Notes under the pieces: model-generated
What the model was told of the DNA's origin: nothing
Databases searched by the model: none
The model's input: the letters and a program-made list of their open reading frames with translations, nothing else
Source: Io17-Chloro-G2 sp034420695
GTDB taxonomy: Bacteria; Chloroflexota; Dehalococcoidia; Lucifugimonadales; UBA3495
DNA: 64,000 nucleotides
Reading direction: 5' to 3'
Assembly: GCA_034420695.1 (NCBI GenBank)
Contig: DAOULB010000051.1
Coordinates: 1 to 64,000, forward strand
Part shown: positions 38,882-47,921 of the stretch, one piece after another
Numbering within the stretch: the stretch's first letter is position 1
Layout: every line of letters begins with the position of its first letter
Translations under genes and position numbers: made by a program

Positions 38882-39430
38882 ATGAAGAGTGAAGAGTTAC
38901 TGGCCAGAAGGATGGCAACCGCTAGGAGGATTGTTGACCTCGCTGAAGACATAGGCAAGACTAAAATACAGAAGATTGCTTATTTCTTGCAGGAATCGAT
39001 TGGAGTTCCCCTCAAGCTTCGATTCAGGATGCACTACTATGGACCCTATTCAGAAGAACTCGATAGTGTACTGTCTCTTGCCCAATCATTGGGGTACATC
39101 GACATCCGACCTGACTTGAAAGGATTTGGGTATCATGTAACGCCGGTCGAAAACAGTCTTAGGTTCCGACCTCAAGAGTACGATATATCGAAGGAGCCTC
39201 TTATTGATGAGATCGATGGAGTCATCAGTATTCTTGCTGGCCTAGAGACCGTTCAGCTTGAGCTTTATGCCACAATCCACTTCATTAGCGGTCCAGAAAG
39301 CAAGTTGACCAAAGGGCAAACACTGGAGACGGTGAAAAGGTTGAAGCCAAAGTTCAGCCTTAGCCAAATCGAACAAGCCTATCAAACCTTGAAGAATGCC
39401 AATCTAATCGAAAGAAGCAACGTCACCTAG
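38882..39430 (+). CDS. YwgA-like partner protein of the HD dNTPase
   Basis: A 182-residue protein whose N-terminal half (IVDLAEDIGKTKIQKIAYFLQES...RMHYYGPYSEELDSVLSLAQSLGYI) has the LQK-xxY-F ... HYYGPYS pattern of YwgA and related winged-helix proteins distantly like the Panacea/DUF4065 group. In Bacillus, ywgA neighbours the HD gene ywfO, and here the same pair occurs with a 14-nt gap, so the pairing looks functional. ATG at 38882 (GTG at 38870 is also in frame). It is AT-rich like its partner. Role unknown: regulator or inhibitor of the dNTPase is an inference. Confidence 0.75.
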   Translation: MKSEELLARRMATARRIVDLAEDIGKTKIQKIAYFLQESIGVPLKLRFRMHYYGPYSEELDSVLSLAQSLGYIDIRPDLKGFGYHVTPVENSLRFRPQEYDISKEPLIDEIDGVISILAGLETVQLELYATIHFISGPESKLTKGQTLETVKRLKPKFSLSQIEQAYQTLKNANLIERSNVT

Positions 39431-39660
39431 TTTCGAGTCAGAAGGCGTTGGTTGGCTGGCCGATGCGTTTCCGTACTGGCTTGTGTCGAGATTCGTAAAA
39501 TTATGGGAATAAGTTGGCCGTTGTCAATTGCCGTATGTGCTAATTTGGTGCTATTGCGAAAATTGTCAATAAAATTCATGCCTAAGTTAGTATTGCTCAG
39601 ATGTGCAACATAACCGGCAGTGACGCTTGTTGACGGGTTGGTCCAGTAGTCCGTGAGCGG

Positions 39661-39876
39661 TCAGGGGTTTTTGCGGTTGGAGTCTGAGTTCGGTTGTTTC
39701 TGGGAGGGAGGAGCTTCGTCGAAGGGTTCGCCGTTGGCCTTGGCTTGCAGGCGCCGTTGGTTCCAGGCTTCCCACTCCTGTTGTACTTGTTGGCGGCCTT
39801 CCTTCCGGCCCTCTTGCCGCGCTTCCTCGAATCGTCTTTGCCTGTAGCGTGCAGCGAATACCATGAGTACCTCCAT
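39661..39876 (-). pseudogene. Truncated tandem copy A of the 40366-40752 membrane-protein gene
   Basis: The 71-residue frame (MEVLMVFAARYRQRRFEEARQEG...RLQAKANGEPFDEAPPSQ) matches the C-terminal half of the intact gene at 40366-40752. DNA similarity continues upstream, but the reading frame there has a TAA in place of the CTA codon of the transmembrane helix, so the anchor is lost. Copies A, B and C are about 350 bp apart. Confidence 0.72.
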
Positions 39877-40007
39877 GGAGGCGAGGATTGCAATCGTTTA
39901 GGCAATCGCCGTGCTTATTCCCCTTCGCTCAACGGTGCCGGCCGCGGTGAGACCGTCGTAGTAGTGACCGGGTGTGCCGCTTGAGGGGCGGATCGGTTAG
40001 AGGGCGG

Positions 40008-40235
40008 TCAGGGGTTTTTGCCGTTGGAGTCTGAGTTGGTTGGGCGCTGGGATGGAGGGGCTTCGTCGAAGGGTTCGCCGTTGGCCTCAGCCTGTAGGCG
40101 ACGCTCGTTCCAGGCTTCCCAGGCGCGGCGTTCCTCCTCTATTCCTTCCTGGCGCCCTATCTCTAGCCCTTTCTGCCTCTCTTCTTGGTAGCGTCTTTGC
40201 CTGTAGCGTTCAGCGAATACCATGAGTACCTCCAC
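40008..40235 (-). pseudogene. Truncated tandem copy B of the same gene
   Basis: The 75-residue frame (MEVLMVFAERYRQRRYQEERQKG...NGEPFDEAPPSQ) matches copy C from the second half of its last transmembrane helix onward, with an insertion of charged residues in the coiled region. Similarity to copy C upstream stops at about 40286, followed by an in-frame stop. It is probably the remains of a tandem duplication. Confidence 0.72.
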
Positions 40236-40365
40236 GGAGGCGAGGATTGCGATCGTTAGGGCGACCGCCGTGGCTACTCCTTGGGTTCGACCGTGTCAGC
40301 CGCGGTGAAACCGTTGTGGCATTGGCCGGGTGGAACGCTTGGGGGGCGGATAGATTAGAGGGCGG

Positions 40366-40752
40366 TTAGGCTTTTCTTCCGTTTGGTTCGGAGTCGGATT
40401 GGAGCTGGGAAGGAGGGGCTTCGTCGAAAGGTTCGCCGTTGGCCTCGGCTTGCAGCCGACGTTCGTTCCAAGCTTCCCACTCCTCGTATGCTCTCTGTTT
40501 CCCTTCCCGCAGTCCTTCTTGGTAGCGTCTTTGTCTGTAGCGTTCGGCAAAAACCATGAATACCTCTATGGAGGCGAGGATTGCGATCGTTAGGGCGACC
40601 GCCGTGGCTACTCCTTGGGCGATGGCTACGGCGGTGTCTAGTTGTGAGTCTTCTTCATTGTAGCCGATTTCATACCAAGCCAGGAGGCCGGAGATAATCC
40701 AAACAAGGGCCGCCGATGCTATTAGATACCTGGTTTCGTTTTCTCTAAACAC
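40366..40752 (-). CDS. Small membrane protein with cytoplasmic charged tail (intact copy C)
   Basis: A ~128-residue protein with two transmembrane segments (~8-26 and ~38-63), then a highly charged helical tail (RYRQRRYQEGLREGKQRAYEEWEAWNERRL) and an acidic Pro-rich end. I recognise no function. The start is GTG at 40752 by best fit, without a good ribosome site; upstream codons overlap the amine oxidase gene's 3' flank and look non-coding. Two degenerate partial copies follow downstream (A and B), showing local recombination. Confidence 0.65.
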   Translation of the reverse strand: MFRENETRYLIASAALVWIISGLLAWYEIGYNEEDSQLDTAVAIAQGVATAVALTIAILASIEVFMVFAERYRQRRYQEGLREGKQRAYEEWEAWNERRLQAEANGEPFDEAPPSQLQSDSEPNGRKA

Positions 40753-40834
40753 CCAGCAATCTATTTGCGAATTAGTTGGACCCGGCAGCGATTCTGTTCT
40801 CCAAGTCTGACGGGCTGAAAGCCGCAGGCCCCGC

Positions 40835-42802
40835 TCAGCCGTGGCAGGATGGATGATGGCCGTTGGGGCGGTGGCTGGGCGGGACGTCGAGGGCGGGGTT
40901 GGTGTCGAAGAAGCCGACCGGCTTAAGCATGAAGCCGCAGTAGGCCACCGGGGAGATGGGCCAGTCCTCGGGCCGGGGGACGTGGTGGTAGCCGAGGGTG
41001 TACCACAGGACAAGGTCGGTGTCTTCTAAGTTTCGGTCGTTCTTGGTGTAGTCGGGGAGGCCGGCCCCACCGGGGTGTTGGTTGGGATAGGGACCGGTGG
41101 CGGTGAGTTCGTTCCGGTCGTAGGGCGTAACCCACAGGTGCTTGGTCATAAAGCCGGCCCGCTTCATGATGCTGGCGCTGGGATGAGCAAAGGGAAGGAT
41201 GTTCTCGCCGGGCATGAGCTTGTAGCCCACGGGACGCCCCAGGGCGTTTTTCACCGAGGGGTTGGTGACCACCCAGTAGCGGCCGCTCATGGGGTCGACG
41301 ACCCGCTGGGCTTCCAGTTCGGTCTTCAGCGGAGTCGCTTGGGCGTAGAAGGCGTTGGCATGGGGGTTTTCCGGGCCAAGAGGCTCGGCCACGGTGTTAA
41401 TTTCGTGGACCGTGTTGGCCTCGCCATCGACGCTCATGTCGAAGCGGAAGTTGAAGAAGTGCTGGTGGATGTGGGCGTTCAGCCCGGGGGCAACCAGGGT
41501 GCCGTACTTGGAGGTCTCTCCATCGGCGATGCCGGCGGTGTTGATGATGCCGGTCAGCTTCATTTCGAACTGGATGGTCCCATCCTGATAGAAGTACCAG
41601 AAGAAGCCGTATTCGTAGTTGCCCACCGTGGCGATGCTGGACACCACCAGCCGCCGGGAACGGCGCACCTCGGTCAAGCCGGTGCGCCAATCCACGTGCT
41701 TCCAGAGGATGCCGTAGTCCTCTTCGTGCATGCAGACGGCGTTTGGGATGGTGAAGGGGTTGCCCCGGCTGTCGTTCATCACAGCGTCGAAGTAACGGAT
41801 TTCTCCCAGGCAGTCGCAGCCCAGCATCAGGGAGTTGGTCAGGGAGCCGATGCCGTACTCGCCGGCGTCGAAGGCGTTCTTGCGGTAGTGGTCCTTGCCG
41901 GGCTCGCCGTAGGGCACCACCATGTCGGACAGGGCAGCCCGGTAGAGCACCGGCCTGACCCGCCCTTGGTCTTCGTAGCCGATGTTGTGGAGGACCAACC
42001 CCTCCCTGGGGGTGAAGCCTACCCGCAGCCGCCACTTCTGCCAGGAGACGCCGTAGCCTTCCACTTGGAAGCTGGGCCCATCGGGCTGTGAGATATCCAA
42101 GGGCTTGAGGTCGTTGCGGAATTCGCCGCCGAACTGGTCCAAGAACTCGGAACCGTAGTTGCCGGGGTTGGGGGGCAGAGGGACGACGCCGTAGTCGTCG
42201 ATGCGCATGATTTCCATAGTGTTTAGGTCGACGAGGACACTGACGCCCTCGATGGGGCGGGCGTAGCCGTTGTCGGTGGGAGCGGACCGGAGGAAACAGC
42301 GCCCCACCACCAGCCGCCGCCCCTCCTCCTCTTCATAGCCGTAGTTGCCTGCCGACCAGGGGTCCACCATGACCAAGCTGGGGTCGGTGATGCCCCGCTT
42401 TTGGAGGACGGCTTGAAACTGCGGATCGGCCTTCACGGCGGCTTCGCACTCGGAGAATTCGTCCAGCATGATGCGAGGCTGAACCCCGGGGACGTGCTTC
42501 CAGGAGATGACGCTTTGCTGGTTGAGGGAAACGACGGCTTCGTGGGTCTGGGCGGTGTCGTTGTCGAGGACGACTACGAATGCGTTGCGTTCAATTGAAT
42601 CTCCGGGCTGGAAACCAAGCACCGCATCCTTGGGGGGTTCCCGGAGGACGATGGTCTCGAAGCGGACACGAGGTCCCAGTTGCTGCCGGGACTTGAGGAT
42701 GGAGGCGGCTTGGGATATCTCTTCAGAAGAGAGGGGGTCCAGGGGATGGAACGCCTGGGACAGGGCTGCTACGTCCGATTGTTTTTCCACTGGAATGGCC
42801 AT
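40835..42802 (-). CDS. Copper amine oxidase (topaquinone-dependent primary-amine oxidase)
   Basis: A 655-residue copper amine oxidase oxidising primary amines to aldehydes with H2O2 and ammonia. Catalytic base Asp312 is in FDAGEYG. The topaquinone precursor Tyr396 is in the T-x-x-N-Y-E-Y motif (TVGNYEYGFF). Copper histidines are the HQH of HIHQHFF (~446/448) and the later MTKHLW. The length is typical for a bacterial CAO. ATG at 42802 has GGAGGAAG; the longer upstream frame lacks conservation. No signal peptide is seen. It is one of several oxidative genes in the window. Confidence 0.95.
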   Translation of the reverse strand: MAIPVEKQSDVAALSQAFHPLDPLSSEEISQAASILKSRQQLGPRVRFETIVLREPPKDAVLGFQPGDSIERNAFVVVLDNDTAQTHEAVVSLNQQSVISWKHVPGVQPRIMLDEFSECEAAVKADPQFQAVLQKRGITDPSLVMVDPWSAGNYGYEEEEGRRLVVGRCFLRSAPTDNGYARPIEGVSVLVDLNTMEIMRIDDYGVVPLPPNPGNYGSEFLDQFGGEFRNDLKPLDISQPDGPSFQVEGYGVSWQKWRLRVGFTPREGLVLHNIGYEDQGRVRPVLYRAALSDMVVPYGEPGKDHYRKNAFDAGEYGIGSLTNSLMLGCDCLGEIRYFDAVMNDSRGNPFTIPNAVCMHEEDYGILWKHVDWRTGLTEVRRSRRLVVSSIATVGNYEYGFFWYFYQDGTIQFEMKLTGIINTAGIADGETSKYGTLVAPGLNAHIHQHFFNFRFDMSVDGEANTVHEINTVAEPLGPENPHANAFYAQATPLKTELEAQRVVDPMSGRYWVVTNPSVKNALGRPVGYKLMPGENILPFAHPSASIMKRAGFMTKHLWVTPYDRNELTATGPYPNQHPGGAGLPDYTKNDRNLEDTDLVLWYTLGYHHVPRPEDWPISPVAYCGFMLKPVGFFDTNPALDVPPSHRPNGHHPSCHG

Positions 42803-42957
42803 CGCTTCCTCCACTGGGACGTTTTCGGGAGTCCGGGTTGGCTGAATGCATCCCCTGCCGCGGGGAGGTGCTGCAATTGTGCTCTCGCCTGGCAGGGTAA
42901 CCGCTCTTGGCGGGAGCCGCAAGGCGATGGGCGCCCTGGCCCAGGTGGTAGGCTAAA

Positions 42958-43476
42958 ATGGTACCAACTACAGCGGAAAGGATGGGTGAGCCCAGGGTGG
43001 CGACGTTGAAACTTGACCTGCACGGCCTTACTTGGCAGGAAGCCAAGGAGGAGTTCATTGATTTCTACAACCGCAGGCTGGACCGGGCGGGAGAATCCGC
43101 TACTCCCCGGATTGACGTAGTTCACGGATACGGGTCCTCGGGCGAGGGCGGAGTGTTGCGAACCCGGCTTCGGACGTTCCTGCAGGGGTTGGAGGGAAGC
43201 CTGGAATTCATCCCCGGAGAGAAACTCGACAGCAATCCGGGCCACACGGTTGTGATTCCGGCAAGGCGTATCGGGGGCAAAACCGACCTGCTGGCGGAGG
43301 CGATCTGGGAGTACTGCGAGCGTCCCAGAAGCCGGAGCAAGATCATGGGCAAATTCCGGCGGCACGGTGAAGCGGGAATCATGCAGGCGCTCAAGTCCCT
43401 TGAGGCGCAAGGCCGCCTGAAGCACAACAGGACGACCAGCACACCGACTTACGAAGCGCACCGGAGCGGCGGCTGA
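42958..43476 (+). CDS. Smr-domain protein with a C-terminal winged-helix-like region
   Basis: A 172-residue protein. The Smr domain (residues ~16-82) shows LKLDLHGLTWQEAKEEF and VVHGYGSSGEGGVLRTRLRTFL, with the LDLHG and HGxGxG signatures of the MutS2-type nuclease fold. Residues ~105-172 (DLLAEAIWEYCERPRSRSKIMGKFRRHGEAGIMQALKSLEAQGRLK) resemble a small winged helix. This order, Smr then HTH, is unusual for stand-alone Smr proteins. ATG at 42958, or Met9. It diverges from the amine oxidase gene by 155 nt. Confidence 0.82.
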   Translation: MVPTTAERMGEPRVATLKLDLHGLTWQEAKEEFIDFYNRRLDRAGESATPRIDVVHGYGSSGEGGVLRTRLRTFLQGLEGSLEFIPGEKLDSNPGHTVVIPARRIGGKTDLLAEAIWEYCERPRSRSKIMGKFRRHGEAGIMQALKSLEAQGRLKHNRTTSTPTYEAHRSGG

Positions 43477-43717
43477 GGGTGTCTTAAATGGGAACTGGGC
43501 TTAGGGCGGGAAGCGAGGTTAAGACGGCGCCAGTCCAGCGTGGTACCATGTAACGCGAGGTTGGTAACGCGCGGTTGCGGTTTTGTATGATGCCTATAGC
43601 GACCGCAAGGACAGGCCGCTGCGGGAGTTGCGGCGAAGGCACTTGGCGGAACAGAGCGCAGGCGTTTTACAAAGCGCTTTTTGGCAGATAACGCATTACA
43701 TCAATTGGGGGAAAGCC

Positions 43718-45685
43718 ATGTCTCGGGGTTTCTTTTCTTGGGTCAAGCCGTTGGTCATGTTGGCCGGGGTGTTGGCCCTGTTGGGTGGGGCAGCGTGCAC
43801 GCAGCAGGTAGTCAAGGAAGTGGAAGTGACCAAGGAGGTAGTGCGGGAAGTCCCGGCCGCGCCGGCGGAAGAAACCGAGACCCCGGCCGAAGAGCCCAGC
43901 GGGCCGCAAGTGTACCAACTGGGCATTTTCGAAGACCTGACCACCACCAACTACTGGTCGTTCCTGGGCCCCGACACAACCATCTGGAATTCCTACGTGC
44001 TGGGCGGGAAACCCGCCCTGTACACCCTGTCGGCCCGGCGGTTCGACTGGGTTCCCGGAGCGGCGGCGGACTTTCCCACGCCGCTGGCTGAGGAGATGGT
44101 GGAAGGCAAGACCCTGTGGACCACCGAGGTCGATTTGAAGCAGGGGATGCTGTGGAGCGACGGGACCGAGGTTACGGCGGAGGACTGGGTGTTCACAGCG
44201 CATACGGTGCGGGACTTGGAGTTGACGGGAAACTGGTCATCGACGGTGGACTTGGAGTTCTTCGACCATGCCGAGGCACTGGAGCCCTACAAGCTAAAGA
44301 TATACTTCAAGCAGAAGCCAGGGTTGGCAAGGTGGCAGTTCGGCTTGGCCCACATGCCAATGATTTCCAAGAACTACTGGGAGCCGATTGTTGAGCAAGC
44401 CAAGGCCGAATCGGACAGCGTGGAAGGCCAAAAGGTACTCTACGGGCACGTTCCTGAAAATGAACCCAGCGCCGGCGGCTTCACCCTTGGCAAGTGGGAG
44501 AAGGGCGCCTTCGCCGAGAACGAGAGGAACGCGGACTACTTCTTTACCGGCGCACAAGTAACGCAGTATGCCAACGGGGCTTATTCGGAGAGCAAACCGG
44601 GAGCCTACGAGTTCACGGCATACGGAGAACCGTCCGGGGAGACGTCGCTGGAGTACACCACCGGGCCATTTGTGGAAAGCTCCATTTACAGCATTCACGG
44701 GAACCAGGAGGCGGCGGTGCTGGCCCTCAAGAAGGGCGACATTGATTTCATGCTGAACCCGCTGGGCTTGCAGCGGGGGTTGCAGGAACAGCTCACCGGG
44801 GAGCCGGAGTTGACCAACTTGGAGAACCCCAGCAACGGCTTCCGCTACATGGGGTTCAATTTCCGCAAGGCCCCCATGGATGACAAGGCCTTTCGCCAGG
44901 CGGTGGCGCTGCTCATTGACAAAGAGTTCTTGACCGGCACGGTGCTGCAGGGAGTGGCCATTCCGGTGTATACCACGGTTCCCGAGGGCAACCAGTTCTG
45001 GTACAACCCGGATGTGCCTCTCATCGGCAAGGGACTAAGCCGGTTTGAGCGGAACGCGGAGGCGGTGCGGATCCTCAAGGAGGCCGGATTCACTTGGGAA
45101 CAGGAACCGGAGGTCAGTGAAAACGGGACGGTGCAACAGGAAGGAAGGGGCCTACGGCTTCCCAACGGCGACCCCATGCCGGAATTGGAGATACTATCGC
45201 CGTCTCCGGGCTACGATCCACTGCGTTCGACCTTTGCCATATGGATCGAGCGGTGGCTCGGTGACTTCGGGGTGCCGGCGAAGGCCCGGCTGACCGACTT
45301 CAACGTAATCGTGGAGAAAATCAAGGACCCCGAGGGGTTTGACCTGTGGATCCTGGGTTGGAGATTGACCAACTTCCCGGATTATTTGGAAGCCTTCTTC
45401 CACTCCCGTCACGCCGAAGGGGACGGCTTGAACCGCGGGGGCTACTCGAATCCAGAATTCGACGCGCTGGCGGATGCCCTGCTGGTGGAGACGGACTTGG
45501 AGGCGGCCAGGGAGCAGGTCTTCCAGATGCAGGAGTTCCTGGCCGAGGACCTTCCATACGTGGTCCTGTTCACTACCCCCATCCTAGAAACCTACCGGAG
45601 CGACCGTTTGGAATTCCCTTTCACCTCCACGTTGAGCGGCTTGCAAGGGAGTGGGGGGCTACCCGGGACGGTGACCATCAAATAG
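43718..45685 (+). CDS. Oligopeptide/dipeptide-type ABC substrate-binding lipoprotein
   Basis: A 655-residue family 5 solute-binding protein. The N-terminal signal has a lipobox ending at Cys27 (LLGGAAC), then a linker of V-x-K-E-V repeats and Pro/Glu-rich sequence typical of Chloroflexota lipoproteins. The family hallmarks are LWSDGTEVTAEDWVFTAHTV and ADxLLVETDLEAAREQVFQMQEFLAEDLPYVVLF. ATG at 43718 with GGGGGAAAG; the upstream frame start gives no signal peptide. It is the first gene of a five-gene importer operon (74 nt to the permease). Substrate unspecified. Confidence 0.92.
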   Translation: MSRGFFSWVKPLVMLAGVLALLGGAACTQQVVKEVEVTKEVVREVPAAPAEETETPAEEPSGPQVYQLGIFEDLTTTNYWSFLGPDTTIWNSYVLGGKPALYTLSARRFDWVPGAAADFPTPLAEEMVEGKTLWTTEVDLKQGMLWSDGTEVTAEDWVFTAHTVRDLELTGNWSSTVDLEFFDHAEALEPYKLKIYFKQKPGLARWQFGLAHMPMISKNYWEPIVEQAKAESDSVEGQKVLYGHVPENEPSAGGFTLGKWEKGAFAENERNADYFFTGAQVTQYANGAYSESKPGAYEFTAYGEPSGETSLEYTTGPFVESSIYSIHGNQEAAVLALKKGDIDFMLNPLGLQRGLQEQLTGEPELTNLENPSNGFRYMGFNFRKAPMDDKAFRQAVALLIDKEFLTGTVLQGVAIPVYTTVPEGNQFWYNPDVPLIGKGLSRFERNAEAVRILKEAGFTWEQEPEVSENGTVQQEGRGLRLPNGDPMPELEILSPSPGYDPLRSTFAIWIERWLGDFGVPAKARLTDFNVIVEKIKDPEGFDLWILGWRLTNFPDYLEAFFHSRHAEGDGLNRGGYSNPEFDALADALLVETDLEAAREQVFQMQEFLAEDLPYVVLFTTPILETYRSDRLEFPFTSTLSGLQGSGGLPGTVTIK

Positions 45686-45759
45686 CCAATGAAGGGTTGT
45701 CCTGAGGCCTTGATGAGAGCCAGCGGCTACGGGACGCGGGGACGGAGGGATGAAGGCTG

Positions 45760-46932
45760 ATGCTGGCCTACATCGCACGGCGGCTTGGCCAGAACCTGGT
45801 TACCCTGTTTCTCATCATCACCCTGGCTTTTTTCTTGGTGCAGGCCCAGCCCGGCGATTACACCTCGGTTTACTCCCAGGACCCGAAGCTGACCCCGGAG
45901 GCAAAGGCGAAAATCCAGGCCGACTTCGGCTTGGACCGGCCCTTGGGGGAACAGTACTTGGCGCACCTGCGCAATTCATTCACCGGCAACTTCGGCATAT
46001 CCTTCGGCCACTACCCCCGGCCGGTGCTGGACGTAATACTGGAGCGGCTGCCCCGGACTGCCGTTCTCTTCCTGACCGCCACGGTGATTTCCTTCTACAT
46101 AGGTTTCGTGCAGGGTAAGACTCTGGCTTGGCGCAGGGGCGGGCCCTATGAAGTCTCCATGACCGTGTCCGGGGCGGTACTGTCCACGGTATTCACTCCT
46201 TGGTACGCCCTGATGATGATATGGCTTTTCGCCTTTCAATTAGGGTGGTTCCCCTTGGGCAAGTTCCTGGACCCCCTGTTGTGGCGAGACGCCCAGGTGA
46301 GCGCCGACTATGTGTTCAACCGGATGCTGCTCACCGGCGGGGCGTTTGCAGCCTTCGTGATGGCGGCAGTCTTGGCAACGAGAAGGTTTGCCGGCGGAGG
46401 ACTGCCCTTGCCGGGCCTGCCGGCGCTGCCTTGGGGGCCAGTTGTTATATTGCTGGGAGCGCTGGCGACGGGGGCGGCGTGGGCTATGTCCGGAGTGGGA
46501 CACTTGGCTTGGGACATCGTGGAGCACATGGTGTTGCCCATCTTCACCCTGACCACCATTTCATTCGCCGGAACCATGCTACTGACCCGCAACAGCATGC
46601 TGGAGACCCTGCGGGAAGACTTTGTGACGGCGGCCAGGGCCAAGGGCCTGCCGGAGAAGGTGGTGCGGGACAAGCACGCGGCCCGTAACGCATTGCTGCC
46701 GGTGGCGACCAGCTTGGTGTATAGCTTGGCCTTTGCCATCGATGGCAGCGTCATCATCGAAACCATTTTCTCTTGGCCCGGCTTGGGAATGACCCTGCTG
46801 CAGGCGGTGCGGGGACAGGACTTGCCATTGGTGATGGCGGCATTCGTCTTCATCGGCATCTTTGCCCTGACGGCACACTTGGTGGCGGACGTGCTTTACG
46901 CTTTCCTGGACCCGAGGATCCGGTACAGTTGA
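45760..46932 (+). CDS. ABC importer permease, DppB/OppB type
   Basis: A 390-residue permease with N-terminal MLAYIARRLGQNLVTLFLIITLAFFLVQ, about six transmembrane segments, and the EAA-type cytoplasmic loop MLETLREDFVTAARAKGLPEKVVRDKHAARNALLPV. The last residues form the usual LVADVLYAFLDPRIRYS. The middle section (~150-240) has an extra hydrophobic stretch with a Gly-rich loop (RRFAGGGLPLPGLPALPWGP), making it longer than typical DppB (~310-340). It overlaps dppC by a TTGA junction. Confidence 0.9.
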   Translation: MLAYIARRLGQNLVTLFLIITLAFFLVQAQPGDYTSVYSQDPKLTPEAKAKIQADFGLDRPLGEQYLAHLRNSFTGNFGISFGHYPRPVLDVILERLPRTAVLFLTATVISFYIGFVQGKTLAWRRGGPYEVSMTVSGAVLSTVFTPWYALMMIWLFAFQLGWFPLGKFLDPLLWRDAQVSADYVFNRMLLTGGAFAAFVMAAVLATRRFAGGGLPLPGLPALPWGPVVILLGALATGAAWAMSGVGHLAWDIVEHMVLPIFTLTTISFAGTMLLTRNSMLETLREDFVTAARAKGLPEKVVRDKHAARNALLPVATSLVYSLAFAIDGSVIIETIFSWPGLGMTLLQAVRGQDLPLVMAAFVFIGIFALTAHLVADVLYAFLDPRIRYS

Positions 46933-47921
46933 ACGTGCAGTTGAACGGGCCTGGCGGCAGAGATATGCCCGGACAGCCGGGTGGTACGGAAGGAGGGACG
47001 CCGACCGCTATCAGGGCTGCGCGGGTGCGGTTGGCGCTCCGGGGTTTCCGGGAGGGCTGGGGCATCTTCGTGGAAAGCAAAATCGGCGTGATTGGCTTGG
47101 TGGTGATCGTGATGTTTGCCCTCATGGCCATTTCTCACCCGATCCTGATGGCCACCATCTGGGACGAGGCGACCTATGACCCGGTGACGGGGTACGCTTT
47201 CGACGAGACTGAGCAGCCGGCGGCGCCTTCCTGGAAGCACCCCTTGGGCACCGACCCGTTGGGGAGGGACGTGCTGAGCCAGTTGCTTTCCAGCACGTCG
47301 TCGGAGTTCATTCTGGGGTTGGTGGCTGCGACAGTAACGGTGACCATCGCTACCATGGTGGGGGCGGTTGCGGCCTATTACGGCGGGATAGTGGACACCC
47401 TGATCATGAGGCTGGCGGACTTGGTGGTGTCGCTACCGGGACTGTCGCTGCTCATCGTGTTGAGCGCCCTGTTTGACCTGAACCTGTTCATGCTGGCCTT
47501 GCTTATAGGCATCCTGGGGGGATTCGGCGGTTCGGCCATCATCTTCAAGTCGCAGGCTTTGGGGATCAGCGTCAAGCCATACATCGAGGCGGCCAGGGTG
47601 GCCGGGGGCGGACGTTTTCACATCATCCTGGTTCACATAATCCCTAACCTGTTGCCCCTGTCTTTCCTGTACATGATGTTCACCGTGACCGGGGCCATCT
47701 TCTCGGAGGCCATACTTTCATACCTAGGTTTGCTCAACATCCGGATGAGTTGGGGAATCATGATCCACACGGCCAACACAGCGGGTTACCTGCTGGGAGG
47801 CACCAGCTACTGGTGGCTGATAGTGCCGGCCGGAGCGTCCATCACGCTGCTTTGCAGCACTTTCTACTTGGTTGGCCGGGCGTTGGACGAAGTGGCGAAC
47901 CCGAGGCTGCGGCGGCGATGA
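46929..47921 (+). CDS. ABC importer permease, DppC/OppC type
   Basis: A 330-residue permease. The N-terminal helix KIGVIGLVVIVMFALMAIS, the HPLGTDPLGRDVLSQLL motif of OppC-type permeases, and the cytoplasmic EAA loop (KPYIEAARVAGGGRFHIILVHIIPNLLP) are present. TTG at 46929 overlaps the previous stop and has GAGGA 10 nt upstream; an ATG at 46965 is an alternative without a good site. Its own stop overlaps the next ATG by four bases, so translation is coupled. Confidence 0.9.
   Translation: MNVQLNGPGGRDMPGQPGGTEGGTPTAIRAARVRLALRGFREGWGIFVESKIGVIGLVVIVMFALMAISHPILMATIWDEATYDPVTGYAFDETEQPAAPSWKHPLGTDPLGRDVLSQLLSSTSSEFILGLVAATVTVTIATMVGAVAAYYGGIVDTLIMRLADLVVSLPGLSLLIVLSALFDLNLFMLALLIGILGGFGGSAIIFKSQALGISVKPYIEAARVAGGGRFHIILVHIIPNLLPLSFLYMMFTVTGAIFSEAILSYLGLLNIRMSWGIMIHTANTAGYLLGGTSYWWLIVPAGASITLLCSTFYLVGRALDEVANPRLRRR

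Noticed and set aside
41075..42091. A plus-strand frame opposite the copper amine oxidase gene
   Set aside because: Composition is typical of an antisense shadow; the amine oxidase has all catalytic residues.
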